Positions 31,676 to 39,845 of a stretch of DNA of 64,000 bases are shown in pieces. The notes beneath the pieces were generated by a model. The model had not been told where the DNA came from, did no database searches, and was given only the letters and a program-made list of their open reading frames with translations. A program made the translations under genes and the position numbers. The first letter of the stretch is position 1. Each line of letters starts with the position of its first letter. This DNA comes from Kribbella solani (GTDB lineage: Bacteria > Actinomycetota > Actinomycetes > Propionibacteriales > Kribbellaceae), in contig NZ_JACHNF010000001.1 of assembly GCF_014205295.1 (NCBI RefSeq), forward strand, positions 6,634,001-6,698,000, in the 5' to 3' direction.

Positions 31676-33002
31676 AGTGGCGTAAGGACGCGGACTGTTC
31701 GGTGATGCGGTATCCGTTCAGTTGCGTGGCTTTCGCGGCCACGGCGGCGGCGACTTCGGCTACGTACTCGAGGTGGCTCTTGGTGTAGACGCGGCGCGGG
31801 AGGGCGAAGCGGACGAGCTCGCGTGGTGCGGTGATGTCCTCCTCGCCCGGGACTGCCCGGCCGAAGACCAGGGTGCCGAGATCGGAGACGCGTACGGCGC
31901 CGGCCAGGTACAGCTCGTTCGCCAGAGCTGTTGCCGGAAGCCGATGCGGTTCGATGTGAGGCAGTAGGCGGGCGGCGTCGACGTACACGGCGTGGCAGCC
32001 GGTCGGCTGTACTACTGGCAGGCCTGCGTCTTCGAGCTGTTCGCCGAACCAGCGTGCGGATCGCGCGCGGTACTCCAGGTACGCGGGTTCGGTGACCTCG
32101 AGCAGTCCCTGGGCGAGCGCGTCGAGATCGCGGCCGGCCAACCCGCCGTACGTCGGAAAGCCTTCGAAGGCGATCAGTTGTTCCCGGCAGCGGCGCGCCA
32201 GCTCCGGGTCGCGGAGCGCGATCATCCCGCCGATGTTGGCGATTCCGTCCTTCTTCAGGCTCGCCCAGCAGCCGTCGGCCTGCGTGAACACCAGTTGGGC
32301 GATCTCGCGCGGAGTGCGTTGCGCGTACTCGGGCTCGCGTTCGCTGATCAGATAGGCGTTCTCGGCGAACCGTGCCGCGTCGAGCAGCAGGAGTACGCCG
32401 TACTGGTCGCACAACCGGCGAACGCTGGTGACATTGGCGATCGAGACCGGCTGACCGCCTGCGGCGTTGTTGGTGATGGTCAGTACTACGCAGCGGACCC
32501 GATCATCGTTCAGTCTTTCGGCGAGTCGCGCGAGATCGATGTTGCCGCCGAAACTCGACGGTGGCGACGTTTGCTCGACCGGCAGGTCCAGCGCGGTGGC
32601 GCCGGCCGCCTCGACCGCGGCCCGGGTGGTGTCGAAGTGCGTGTTGCTGATCGACACCTCGCCCGGCCCGAGCAGGTTTCCCAGCACGATCCGCTCCGCC
32701 GCGCGGCCCTGATGCACCGGAAGCACCTCGTCGTACCCGGTGAGGTCCCGGACCACGGTCTGGAAGTTCTCGAACGAGGTCGCGCCGGCGTACGACTCGT
32801 CGCCGGAAATCAGCGCCGCCCATTGCGCGGCGGACATGGCGTTCGTACCCGAATCGGTGAGCAGGTCGATCGTGATCGCCCGGGACGGCACCCGGAACAG
32901 GTTGTAGCCGGCCGCGGCGAGTGCCGTACGCCGCTGCCCGGCGGTCGGGAACGGGATCGGCTCGACGGCCTTGATGCGGAACGGTTCCATGAACGCGGGC
33001 AA
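31647..33002 (-). CDS. tnaA: Tryptophanase (tryptophan indole-lyase)
   Basis: Predicted 451-residue PLP beta-eliminating lyase that splits L-tryptophan to indole, pyruvate and ammonia. Family motifs: MSAAQWAALISGDESYAGATSF (about 56-77), VLPVHQGRAAERIV (about 93-106), the PLP-pyridine Asp in LLLLDAARFAENAYLI (D208), and the PLP lysine in SLKKDGIANIGGM (K250/K251). TTG 33002 is chosen because AAGGGA lies 7 nt upstream; ATG 32990 has no ribosome site. A tyrosine phenol-lyase cannot be fully excluded because the two are homologous, but the neighbours (TrpB2, tryptophan methylase) favour an indole-type substrate, perhaps 2-methyltryptophan. Confidence 0.88.
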   Translation of the reverse strand: MPAFMEPFRIKAVEPIPFPTAGQRRTALAAAGYNLFRVPSRAITIDLLTDSGTNAMSAAQWAALISGDESYAGATSFENFQTVVRDLTGYDEVLPVHQGRAAERIVLGNLLGPGEVSISNTHFDTTRAAVEAAGATALDLPVEQTSPPSSFGGNIDLARLAERLNDDRVRCVVLTITNNAAGGQPVSIANVTSVRRLCDQYGVLLLLDAARFAENAYLISEREPEYAQRTPREIAQLVFTQADGCWASLKKDGIANIGGMIALRDPELARRCREQLIAFEGFPTYGGLAGRDLDALAQGLLEVTEPAYLEYRARSARWFGEQLEDAGLPVVQPTGCHAVYVDAARLLPHIEPHRLPATALANELYLAGAVRVSDLGTLVFGRAVPGEEDITAPRELVRFALPRRVYTKSHLEYVAEVAAAVAAKATQLNGYRITEQSASLRHFTAELMPLE

Positions 33003-33060
33003 GGCGGAGTCCCTTCAGGCGTGGTCCTGGTGCCCCCAGTGTGGGCAGGCGGCCGGTGGC

Positions 33061-33075
33061 CGGGCAGGGGCCAGT
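33061..33075 (-). promoter_or_regulatory. 15-bp element shared with the TsrM-like promoter (copy 2)
   Basis: CGGGCAGGGGCCAGT at 33061-33075, 59 bp upstream of tryptophanase TTG 33002, is identical to 31243-31257. It lies in the 212-bp divergent region between tnaA and the AraC gene. Confidence 0.6.
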
Positions 33076-33091
33076 TCCGCCGATCGCGCAC

Positions 33092-33119
33092 CGGAAATAC
33101 CGCGTGGCGGCGGAAATAC
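33092..33119. promoter_or_regulatory. Direct repeats CGGAAATAC, AraC-type operator candidate
   Basis: CGGAAATAC occurs at 33092-33100 and 33111-33119, start-to-start 19 bp, about two helical turns, and each is followed by (C/G)GCG. Direct repeats of this spacing are typical AraC/XylS sites. They lie between tnaA and the divergent AraC gene. Confidence 0.5.
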
Positions 33120-33214
33120 GGCGCTGAGACGGGATCTTCACCGGACCGCCGGGTTCCGGTGATCTGTTCGGCGAGATATTCTCAATTCTGACTCTGAGTG
33201 ACCGAGGGGGTCCA

Positions 33215-34267
33215 GTGCGCGAGAGGGCTGGAGGGTCCGGTCATGGGCAACCGTCCCGTGGATCGGCGCAGTTCGGCGATGAGGCGCGGCAACGGGCCGC
33301 GGGGGCACGGCCGCTGGAGCAGTTCGAGCTGTTCCACACCGGCGATCTGGACGACGCCCGGGACACGGTGGGGCGGGTGTTCGTACCGCACCGGCTGGAC
33401 CTGGCCGGGAAGGCGGGGCACCTGGACGCCCGGATGCACACCCGGCGGTTCCCGAAGGTGGCGGCGAACTACGTCAGCTACGGCGCCGAGGTGCTGATCG
33501 ATCCGGAGGACCTCGGATCGTTCTTCGTGGTGCAGGTGCCGCTGACCGGGTTCAGCCACGTCCGCAGCGGCCGGGAGGCGGTGCTGTCCACGCCACAGCT
33601 GGCTTCGGTGGTGTCACCAACGGAACCGCTCAGCATGCGCTGGTCCGCGGACTGCACCAAGCTGATCCTGCGGCTGGAACGGTCGGCGGTGGAGGACGAG
33701 CTGACCGACCTGCTGGAGGCGCCACTGCCGGAGCCGCTCCGGTTCGCGCTCGGGATGGACGTGACCAAGAACCCGGCCCGGAGCTGGCTGTCGATGTTCC
33801 GGCTGTTCGTCGACGAGATCGACGACGCGGACGAGGACCTGCTCGTGGTGTCCGGCTACGAGGACGTGCTGATCCGCGGCCTGCTGTACGCGCAGCCGCA
33901 CAACTACACCCACCGGCTCGGCGACACCAGCCGGTCGAAGGTGCCGTCCCGGGCGATCGCGATCGCCCGCGACATCATCGAGAACCACCCGGAGTGGGAC
34001 CACACCGTCACCAGCCTCGCGCGCGAAGCCGGCATCAGTCCACGCGCGCTGCAGAAGGGATTCGCCCGGTACCTGGGGGTCGGCCCGAAGGAGTACATGA
34101 CCGCCGTCCGGATGCAGCGCGCGCACAGCGAACTCCGGTCGAAGCACCGCGACACCATCACCGTCCGCCAGGTGGCCGGGAGATGGCATCTCGGCCACAC
34201 CGGACGGTTCGCCACCGAGTACCGCAAACGATTCGGTGAACTTCCGTCCGAGACACTGGCGAAGTAA
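33215..34267 (+). CDS. AraC family transcriptional regulator
   Basis: Predicted 350-residue regulator. The N-terminal ~230 residues form the AraC_binding_2-type sensor domain (FELFHTGDLDDARDTVGRVFVPHRL, LQVPLTGFSHVRSGRE...STPQLASVVSPTEPLSMRWSADCTKLILRL). The C-terminal ~100 residues hold the two HTH motifs (TSLAREAGISPRALQKGFARYLGVGPKEYMTAVRMQRAHSEL and VRQVAGRWHLGHTGRFATEYRKRFGELPSETL). Such proteins commonly activate genes for catabolism of aromatic or amino compounds. It is divergent from tryptophanase, with direct repeats between them, so it is the best candidate activator of the tryptophan cluster. GTG 33215 follows GAGGGGG. Confidence 0.88.
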   Translation: MRERAGGSGHGQPSRGSAQFGDEARQRAAGARPLEQFELFHTGDLDDARDTVGRVFVPHRLDLAGKAGHLDARMHTRRFPKVAANYVSYGAEVLIDPEDLGSFFVVQVPLTGFSHVRSGREAVLSTPQLASVVSPTEPLSMRWSADCTKLILRLERSAVEDELTDLLEAPLPEPLRFALGMDVTKNPARSWLSMFRLFVDEIDDADEDLLVVSGYEDVLIRGLLYAQPHNYTHRLGDTSRSKVPSRAIAIARDIIENHPEWDHTVTSLAREAGISPRALQKGFARYLGVGPKEYMTAVRMQRAHSELRSKHRDTITVRQVAGRWHLGHTGRFATEYRKRFGELPSETLAK

Positions 34268-34442
34268 AGGCGCGGCGAGGTTCTCAGGCGACGCAACGTG
34301 GACCAATTCGGTCGTAATTCGGCCATGCCCGGTACGCGTCCCGTCCGTAGTGTTACCGGCCTCAGCGGGAATGATCGCGGGGTGCTCTTCACCACCGCGG
34401 TCAAGCGTTTTACGGACGGTTCGTTCCGGAGTGGAGACGTGC

Positions 34443-35819
34443 GTGAACCCGAGTGGTCAGACAACGATTTCTCAGCTCATCAAGAGAGCCCGTGAAAACA
34501 AGGGTTTGAGTCAATCCCAACTCGCGAAAGAGCTCGGAACCCTCTCCGGGCGGTACACCATCAATCGCGACCTGATATCGCACTGGGAACGCGGCGCGCA
34601 GGTTCCCAGGGCCGAAACCAGACAATGGCTGGCAGTGTTCTTCGGCATTCCGCCGGAGGAGTTCGAACGGGCCGCGGCGCTGTCCAAGCGGCGGGCCAAG
34701 ACCGGCAACGCGGTGGTCGCGCAGAACACCCCACGGCGGGCCGGCCCGGTCCGCCGGGCGCAAGGCACCCCCGAACTGCTGCCGGTGCTGCGATCCCGGG
34801 TCCAGGGCGGCATCCTGGCCGCCCTGCTGCTCAACCCCGACCGCTGGTTCTCACTCAGTGAACTCGGCGAGACCGCCGGCGCCGCGCTGGCCTCGGTGGA
34901 CAAGGAAGTGCAGCTGCTGGAGACCTCCGGGATCGTCAGCAGCCGGACCGAAGGAACGATGCGGCTCTACCACGCCGCCCACCTCGGTCCCGGCCTCGCG
35001 CCCCTCGTCGAGCTGATCCGGCAGAGTTACGGCGTACCCCAGGTGCTCGGCGAAGAGTTCGGCCAGATCCACGCCGCCGCTCGCCTTGTAGTCGCCGGTA
35101 CTTGGGCCGAACGGTTCGCCGGCGTACCCGGACCGGCCCCGGAGAGCCTCGATCTGGTCGTGGTGCCGCACCCCGGCCAGTACGCCGACGAGGACGAGGT
35201 ACGCCTCGCCGCGGACCGCGCCGAACGAAGACTGAAACGCCCACTGCGCTGGCAAGTGGGCGAATCCGGCCCCGGCCGGACGCTGACCATGCCGACCCAC
35301 TGGGAAGGCCACCCGATCGTCGAGGTCAGGCTGGTCCGCCCCCGCGAACCGCACCGCGCCCGCGGCACCGTCACCGCCGAGCCCGACATCATCACCCAAC
35401 TGCTCGAATCCGGCCAGCTGACGATGACCAACGGCCCCGACGCCCGCGCCGAACCGGCCCTGGAACTGGCCGAAACCCACCTGGAGGCGGCCGAACGGAT
35501 CGCCGCCGACGCCCCCGAATCCGCCTACCTCCTGCTGGTCGAAGCCGGCCAGCTCATCGCCAGCGGCCTCCTCGCCCAGCAAGGCCTCCGCCCCGACCTC
35601 GCCGCCCACCCCAACACCGCCGGCGAAGCAGTCACCATCCAGTTCGGCCACCAGTTCTCCCACGTCACCCAGATGCGCGAACGCGCCACCGCCCTGCACA
35701 TCCGCGTCAACCGCCCCACCCCCGACGAAGCCAAGATCAGCACCGCCACCATCCGAACCCTCCTCACCGAAGCCAAGACCCTGACCCGCCAACTACGCCC
35801 CTTCGAACCCAAGACCTGA
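34443..35819 (+). CDS. XRE - winged helix - nucleotidyltransferase-like - HEPN-like fusion regulator
   Basis: Predicted 458-residue four-part protein. XRE HTH at about 7-75 (QLIKRARENKGLSQSQLAKELGTLSG...ISHWERG); ArsR/MarR-like winged helix at about 115-190 (GGILAALLLNPDRWFSLSELGETAGAALASVDKEVQLLETSGIV); a polymerase-beta-type nucleotidyltransferase core at about 205-300 (VVAGTWAERFAGVPGPAPESLDLVVV); and a helical HEPN-like region at about 345-455 (ALELAETHLEAAERIAADAPESAYLLLVEAGQLIASGLL). The usual D-x-D of the nucleotidyltransferase is S-L-D (about 235-237), so catalysis may be lost. GTG 34443 follows GGAG. Winged helix plus NTase fusions are known in actinobacteria; the extra XRE head is unusual. 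It ends the tryptophan region. Confidence 0.75.
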   Translation: MNPSGQTTISQLIKRARENKGLSQSQLAKELGTLSGRYTINRDLISHWERGAQVPRAETRQWLAVFFGIPPEEFERAAALSKRRAKTGNAVVAQNTPRRAGPVRRAQGTPELLPVLRSRVQGGILAALLLNPDRWFSLSELGETAGAALASVDKEVQLLETSGIVSSRTEGTMRLYHAAHLGPGLAPLVELIRQSYGVPQVLGEEFGQIHAAARLVVAGTWAERFAGVPGPAPESLDLVVVPHPGQYADEDEVRLAADRAERRLKRPLRWQVGESGPGRTLTMPTHWEGHPIVEVRLVRPREPHRARGTVTAEPDIITQLLESGQLTMTNGPDARAEPALELAETHLEAAERIAADAPESAYLLLVEAGQLIASGLLAQQGLRPDLAAHPNTAGEAVTIQFGHQFSHVTQMRERATALHIRVNRPTPDEAKISTATIRTLLTEAKTLTRQLRPFEPKT

Positions 35820-35903
35820 CCGGCAGAACTCGCCACCTACCCCCACCCCAACCCCCACCCACACACTCGACAAGAACCCGCCCACGCAACCAGAAGGGAT
35901 GCG

Positions 35904-37370
35904 ATGACGCTTGACGAGAGGACCGTTCAAGCGACCGAGCGGCGGTGGATCGCCTTGGGCGTGCTCTGTTTCGCCGCGCTGCTGATCTCGCTGCACGGGT
36001 TCGTTCTGCTGCTGGCCATGCCCGCCGTGACCGCGGCGCTGGGGGCGTCCGCCACCCAGCAGCTGTGGATTCTGGACGTGTACGTGTTCATGGTGGCGGG
36101 CCTGCTGATCACCATGGGTTCGCTCGGCGACCGGGTCGGCCGGCGCCGGCTGCTCCTGGCCGGCGCGGCCGTGTTCGGGATCGTCTCGATCGTCGCCGCC
36201 TACTCGGTCGACCCGGTCATGCTGATCGCCGCTCGCGCGGTGCTCGGGGTGGCGGCGGCAGCGATCGTGCCGAGTACGTTGTCGCTGATCTCGACGCTGT
36301 TCCCGGACGAGCGGGAGCGGGTGACCGCGCTGGGTATCTGGGGAGGATGCTTCACCGTGGGCGCGGTCGTCGGCCCGATCGCCGGTGGCATCCTGTTGCA
36401 CCGATTCTGGTGGGGCTCGGCGTTCCTGATCAGCGTGCCGGCCATCGTCGTCCTGCTCGCGGTCGGTCCGTTCATCCTGCCCGAGTACCGCGATGAGGAC
36501 GGCGGGCGCATCGACCTCGCGAGCGCCGGACTGTCGTTGGCAGCGATCCTGTCGGCGATCTACGGGCTGAAGCAGCTGGCCGCGCAGGGCCTCGATCCGC
36601 GCTCGATCGCGTTCATCGTCGCCGGCGCGGCCCTCGGCTGGGTCTTCGTGCGGCGTCAGGATCGGCTGAGCGACCCGTTGCTCGACCTGCGGTTGTTCCG
36701 GCGGCGTACCTTCCGGGTGGTGCTCGTCAGCATGACGGCGTACGCGATGCTGTCCGGCGGCCTGATGGTGTTCGTCGCGCAGTATCTGCAGTTGGTCCGG
36801 GGCATGACCGCTCTGACCGCCGGGATCGCGATGGTTCCCGCCATGATCACCTCTACGATCGCCTTCCAGCTGACACCCAGGCTGGCGCGTCGGGTCCGGC
36901 CGGGCGTACTGATTCCGGTCGGCGTCGCCGTGACGGTCGTCGGCATGGCCGTGATGTCTCGGACCACCTCGACGACCGTGCTGCTGGTCGCGTTCGGGAT
37001 CGAGTACCTCGGGGGTGCTCCGCTCGCGCTGCTGGGCACCAACCTGGTCATCGGATCCGTTCCGCCCGAGAAGGCCGGGACCGCGGGAGCACTGACCCAG
37101 ACCGGCAACGAGCTGGGCCTTGCCCTGGGCGTCGCGGTGCTCGGCAGCGTACTCACGATGATGTACCGCGGCCAGATGGATGGCCGCGGCGGCGACTCGC
37201 TGGCCCAGGCGATCTTGAGCTCGGCGCCACCTGCGGTCCTGGACGCGGCCCGCAACGCGTTCACGGCCGGCTTTCAGTTGGTGGCGGGCATCTCAGCCGT
37301 GGCCTTGACTGTCGTAAGCGTCCTGCTGGCCCGGAACCTCCGCGATCTGCCCCTCCTGCGCCGGGACTGA
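35904..37370 (+). CDS. MFS drug/metabolite exporter, DHA2 (EmrB/QacA) family
   Basis: Predicted 488-residue inner-membrane protein with about 14 hydrophobic helices. The motif between helices 2 and 3 is GSLGDRVGRRRLLLAG (about 73-88), and motif C is present as GGCFTVGAVVGPIAGG (about 151-166), both typical of proton-driven antiporters. The ribosome site AGAAGGG precedes ATG 35904. It lies between the tryptophan cluster and the sugar-nucleotide genes and could export a product of either; substrate is not deducible. Confidence 0.9.
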   Translation: MTLDERTVQATERRWIALGVLCFAALLISLHGFVLLLAMPAVTAALGASATQQLWILDVYVFMVAGLLITMGSLGDRVGRRRLLLAGAAVFGIVSIVAAYSVDPVMLIAARAVLGVAAAAIVPSTLSLISTLFPDERERVTALGIWGGCFTVGAVVGPIAGGILLHRFWWGSAFLISVPAIVVLLAVGPFILPEYRDEDGGRIDLASAGLSLAAILSAIYGLKQLAAQGLDPRSIAFIVAGAALGWVFVRRQDRLSDPLLDLRLFRRRTFRVVLVSMTAYAMLSGGLMVFVAQYLQLVRGMTALTAGIAMVPAMITSTIAFQLTPRLARRVRPGVLIPVGVAVTVVGMAVMSRTTSTTVLLVAFGIEYLGGAPLALLGTNLVIGSVPPEKAGTAGALTQTGNELGLALGVAVLGSVLTMMYRGQMDGRGGDSLAQAILSSAPPAVLDAARNAFTAGFQLVAGISAVALTVVSVLLARNLRDLPLLRRD

Positions 37371-37374
37371 GGCC

Positions 37375-38538
37375 TCAGGTGGCCCAGTCGGTGAAGTGCT
37401 TTTTGAACAGCCCGTCCAAGGGGGTGGTTTTGAGGAGGTGGAGGATTCGGGGGGCGGCGTGGCCGTCGCCATAGGGGGAGGGGCAGGTGGTGGCCCGTTG
37501 GGCATACTCGGGGGTGAGCGCTTGCTCGATGGCGGCGTGTATTTCCTCGGCGGAGGTGCCGCAGCTGATGGTGGACGCGGCAGTTGGGCGGCCTTCCTGG
37601 CGGGTGCCGATGTTGACGGTGGGGGTGCCCAGCGCGGGGACTTCGATCAGTGCGCTGGACGAGTTCCCGACGACGACGTCGGCGTGGTCGGCGAGGCTGA
37701 GGTAGCCGGTCTGGCCGAGGGAGGGGCGCAGCACCATCCGGCCGGGGTGGCGGGCCACGAAGTCCTGGAGTTCTCGGTCGGCGGACGGGCCGCCGAGGTC
37801 GACGTTGGGGCCGGTGAAGACGACTGTGCCCCGGCCGAGCCGGTCCAATGCCCGGATCAGGCCCTGGAGGCCGGCTTTGCTGCCAACGGGGTCCGCGGTG
37901 GCCGGGTGGTACGTGACGGCGATCGTCGGCGTACCGAGCTCGATGCCCAAGATCGCCGACAACTCCGTCCGGTCCAGCAAGGTGGTGGTTCGTACCGTGT
38001 CGAGCCCAGGTGATCCGACCGTGTGTACCCGGGCCGGGTCCTCGCCGAGCTGAACGACCCGGCGGCTGAACGCCGTGGTCGCGGTGAAGTGGAGATGCGA
38101 CAGCTTGGTGATCGCGTGCCGCATTCCCTCGTCGGTCGATCCCGCGGTGACCTCACCGCCGCAGATGTGCGCGATCGGGAGCCGTAGGAAGGTGGCCGCG
38201 ACCGCCGCGGCCAGCACCTCGTACCGATCTCCGAGCAGGACCAGGATGTCCGGGGCGATCCGCTCGAGCGCGTCGGCGTACCCCATCGCTCCGAGCCCGA
38301 ACGACTTCGCCAGACCCACCGGCGTATCGCTCGCGACCACCATCGGTACGCACGCACTGACCGCGAACCCGTCGGCCGTGATCGCATCGATCGTGGCGCC
38401 TTGCTGTGAGACCAGGTGTGATCCGCTGACGAGGACCCGCAGATCGACTCCGGGATCGTTGCCGAGGGCCCGCAGTACGGCGGCGAGTGGTCCGTAGTCG
38501 GCCCGTGAACCGGTGAAGACGCAGATCTTGCGGGCCAT
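37375..38538 (-). CDS. UDP-N-acetylglucosamine 2-epimerase, hydrolysing (NeuC/LegG type)
   Basis: Predicted 387-residue GT-B-like enzyme that converts a (UDP/GDP)-activated GlcNAc-type sugar to a free ManNAc-type sugar, as in sialic or legionaminic acid synthesis. N-terminal MARKICVFTGSRADYGPLAAVL is the hydrolysing-branch signature; also LLGDRYEVLAAAVAA, IAHICGGEVTAGSTDEGMRHAITKLSHLHF and VVGNSSSALIEVPALGTPTVNIGTRQEGR. It starts one base overlapping the stop of the upstream aminotransferase gene (TGATG), so the pair act together. With LegC it suggests the legionaminic branch; no NeuB/LegI synthase or CMP transferase is in the window. Confidence 0.85.
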   Translation of the reverse strand: MARKICVFTGSRADYGPLAAVLRALGNDPGVDLRVLVSGSHLVSQQGATIDAITADGFAVSACVPMVVASDTPVGLAKSFGLGAMGYADALERIAPDILVLLGDRYEVLAAAVAATFLRLPIAHICGGEVTAGSTDEGMRHAITKLSHLHFTATTAFSRRVVQLGEDPARVHTVGSPGLDTVRTTTLLDRTELSAILGIELGTPTIAVTYHPATADPVGSKAGLQGLIRALDRLGRGTVVFTGPNVDLGGPSADRELQDFVARHPGRMVLRPSLGQTGYLSLADHADVVVGNSSSALIEVPALGTPTVNIGTRQEGRPTAASTISCGTSAEEIHAAIEQALTPEYAQRATTCPSPYGDGHAAPRILHLLKTTPLDGLFKKHFTDWAT

Positions 38539-39674
38539 CAGTTCGCTGCCAATGCCGAAGCCAGCTCGGCGCGGACGAGGTGTTGCTGCTCCGCGGTCAA
38601 ATGCGCGGAGCTCGGCAACGAAAGACCGCGATCGTGCAGGTCATCGGCGACCTCGCCACCGAGCCGTTCCGTCCGGGCGTACGGCGGTTGCTGGTGGATC
38701 GGCCGCCAGACGCGTCGCGCTTGGACGCCACCGAACGACAACCGATCCGCGATCTTCTCCGGCTCGTCGGCATTGAGCAGGACCGAGTACAGCCAGTACG
38801 TCGGTTCGGCCCACTGCGCGTGGGGTGGCAAGGTCAGCGCGAGACCGTCGAGCTGTTCGGCGTACCACCGGGCGATCTCGCGTTTCCGGCGAAGGCGCTC
38901 GCCGAGCTGTTCGAGCTGCGCGACGCCGAGCGCGGCGGACAAGTTGCTGAGCCGGTAGTTGTAGCCGATCTCGTCGTGCAGGTAGGACGACGCCGGCACC
39001 TTCGCCTGGGTGGTCAGGTGCTTTGCACGCACAGCCAGCTCAGGGTCGTTCGTGGTCAGGATGCCACCGGCGCCGGTGGTGATGATCTTGTTGCCGTTGA
39101 AGGAGAAACCGGCCAGTTTGCCCACCGTACCGGTCTGCCGCCCGGCCGCCGGACCAGCGCGCCAACTCGCGCCAAGGGACTCGGCGGCATCCTCGACGAT
39201 CCGGATGCCGAACCGATCGCGCAATTCGAGCAACGGTTCGAGGTCGGCCGGATGGCCGAGTACGTGCACGACTTCGACCAGATCGGGTATCCGGCCACCC
39301 CGCGCTGCCTGCCGGACGACATGGTCACGCAGCAGTTCGCTGTCCAGGTTCCAGGTCCGCGGCTCGCTGTCGACCAGCAGTACGTCGGCGCCGGTGTACC
39401 GGATCGCGTTGACCGAAGCGATGAACGTGAAGTCGGACACCGCGACCAGCCGCCCAGGTCCCGCGCCGGCGAGCTGCAGCGCGACATGCAAGGCCGCCGT
39501 GCCACTCGCGCAGGCGACCGCATGAGCCGCGCCGACCGTTTTCGCGAAGTCTCGCTCGAACCTGTCCACGAACGGTCCGACGGACGACACGAACCCGCTG
39601 TCCAGGCATTCCTTCACGTACGCCGCTTCGTTGCCACTGAAACTCGGTTCGCTCAGCGGGATCACGTTCGACAC
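38538..39674 (-). CDS. DegT/DnrJ/EryC1 aminotransferase, LegC-like
   Basis: Predicted 378-residue PLP aminotransferase acting on a nucleotide-linked 4-keto sugar. N-terminal IPLSEPSFSGNEAAYVKECLDSGFVSSVGPFVDRFE is typical of the LegC/PseC branch; the PLP Asp is in IRIVEDAAESLGASW and the Schiff-base Lys in GFSFNGNKIITTGAGG. GTG 39674 is chosen (AGGGGCGGA just upstream, homology starts here); the frame stays open further upstream without similarity. Followed by the NeuC/LegG-like gene on the same transcript and divergent from a UDP-sugar dehydrogenase. Its product would be a 4-amino-4,6-dideoxy sugar nucleotide. Confidence 0.85.
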   Translation of the reverse strand: MSNVIPLSEPSFSGNEAAYVKECLDSGFVSSVGPFVDRFERDFAKTVGAAHAVACASGTAALHVALQLAGAGPGRLVAVSDFTFIASVNAIRYTGADVLLVDSEPRTWNLDSELLRDHVVRQAARGGRIPDLVEVVHVLGHPADLEPLLELRDRFGIRIVEDAAESLGASWRAGPAAGRQTGTVGKLAGFSFNGNKIITTGAGGILTTNDPELAVRAKHLTTQAKVPASSYLHDEIGYNYRLSNLSAALGVAQLEQLGERLRRKREIARWYAEQLDGLALTLPPHAQWAEPTYWLYSVLLNADEPEKIADRLSFGGVQARRVWRPIHQQPPYARTERLGGEVADDLHDRGLSLPSSAHLTAEQQHLVRAELASALAAN

Positions 39675-39845
39675 TCCGCCCCTGCCTTTCTGGAGATCAA
39701 CCACGCTGCCAGAGCGGGCGGCGGCGAGCCAGGGGCCGTGTTCCGCCGCGGTCGGTGAAAACCGCCCACCTGCCGAACACCCGCGGAGATTGCCAGACTC
39801 GAAGCGCCCTGCTTCCTCGTCGGCCCGGTACAAAGGTGGACAAGA

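Noticed and set aside
37375..38538. Non-hydrolysing WecB-type UDP-GlcNAc epimerase
   Set aside because: The N-terminal TGSRADYGPL and GEVTAGSTDEGMRH segments belong to the hydrolysing NeuC branch rather than WecB.
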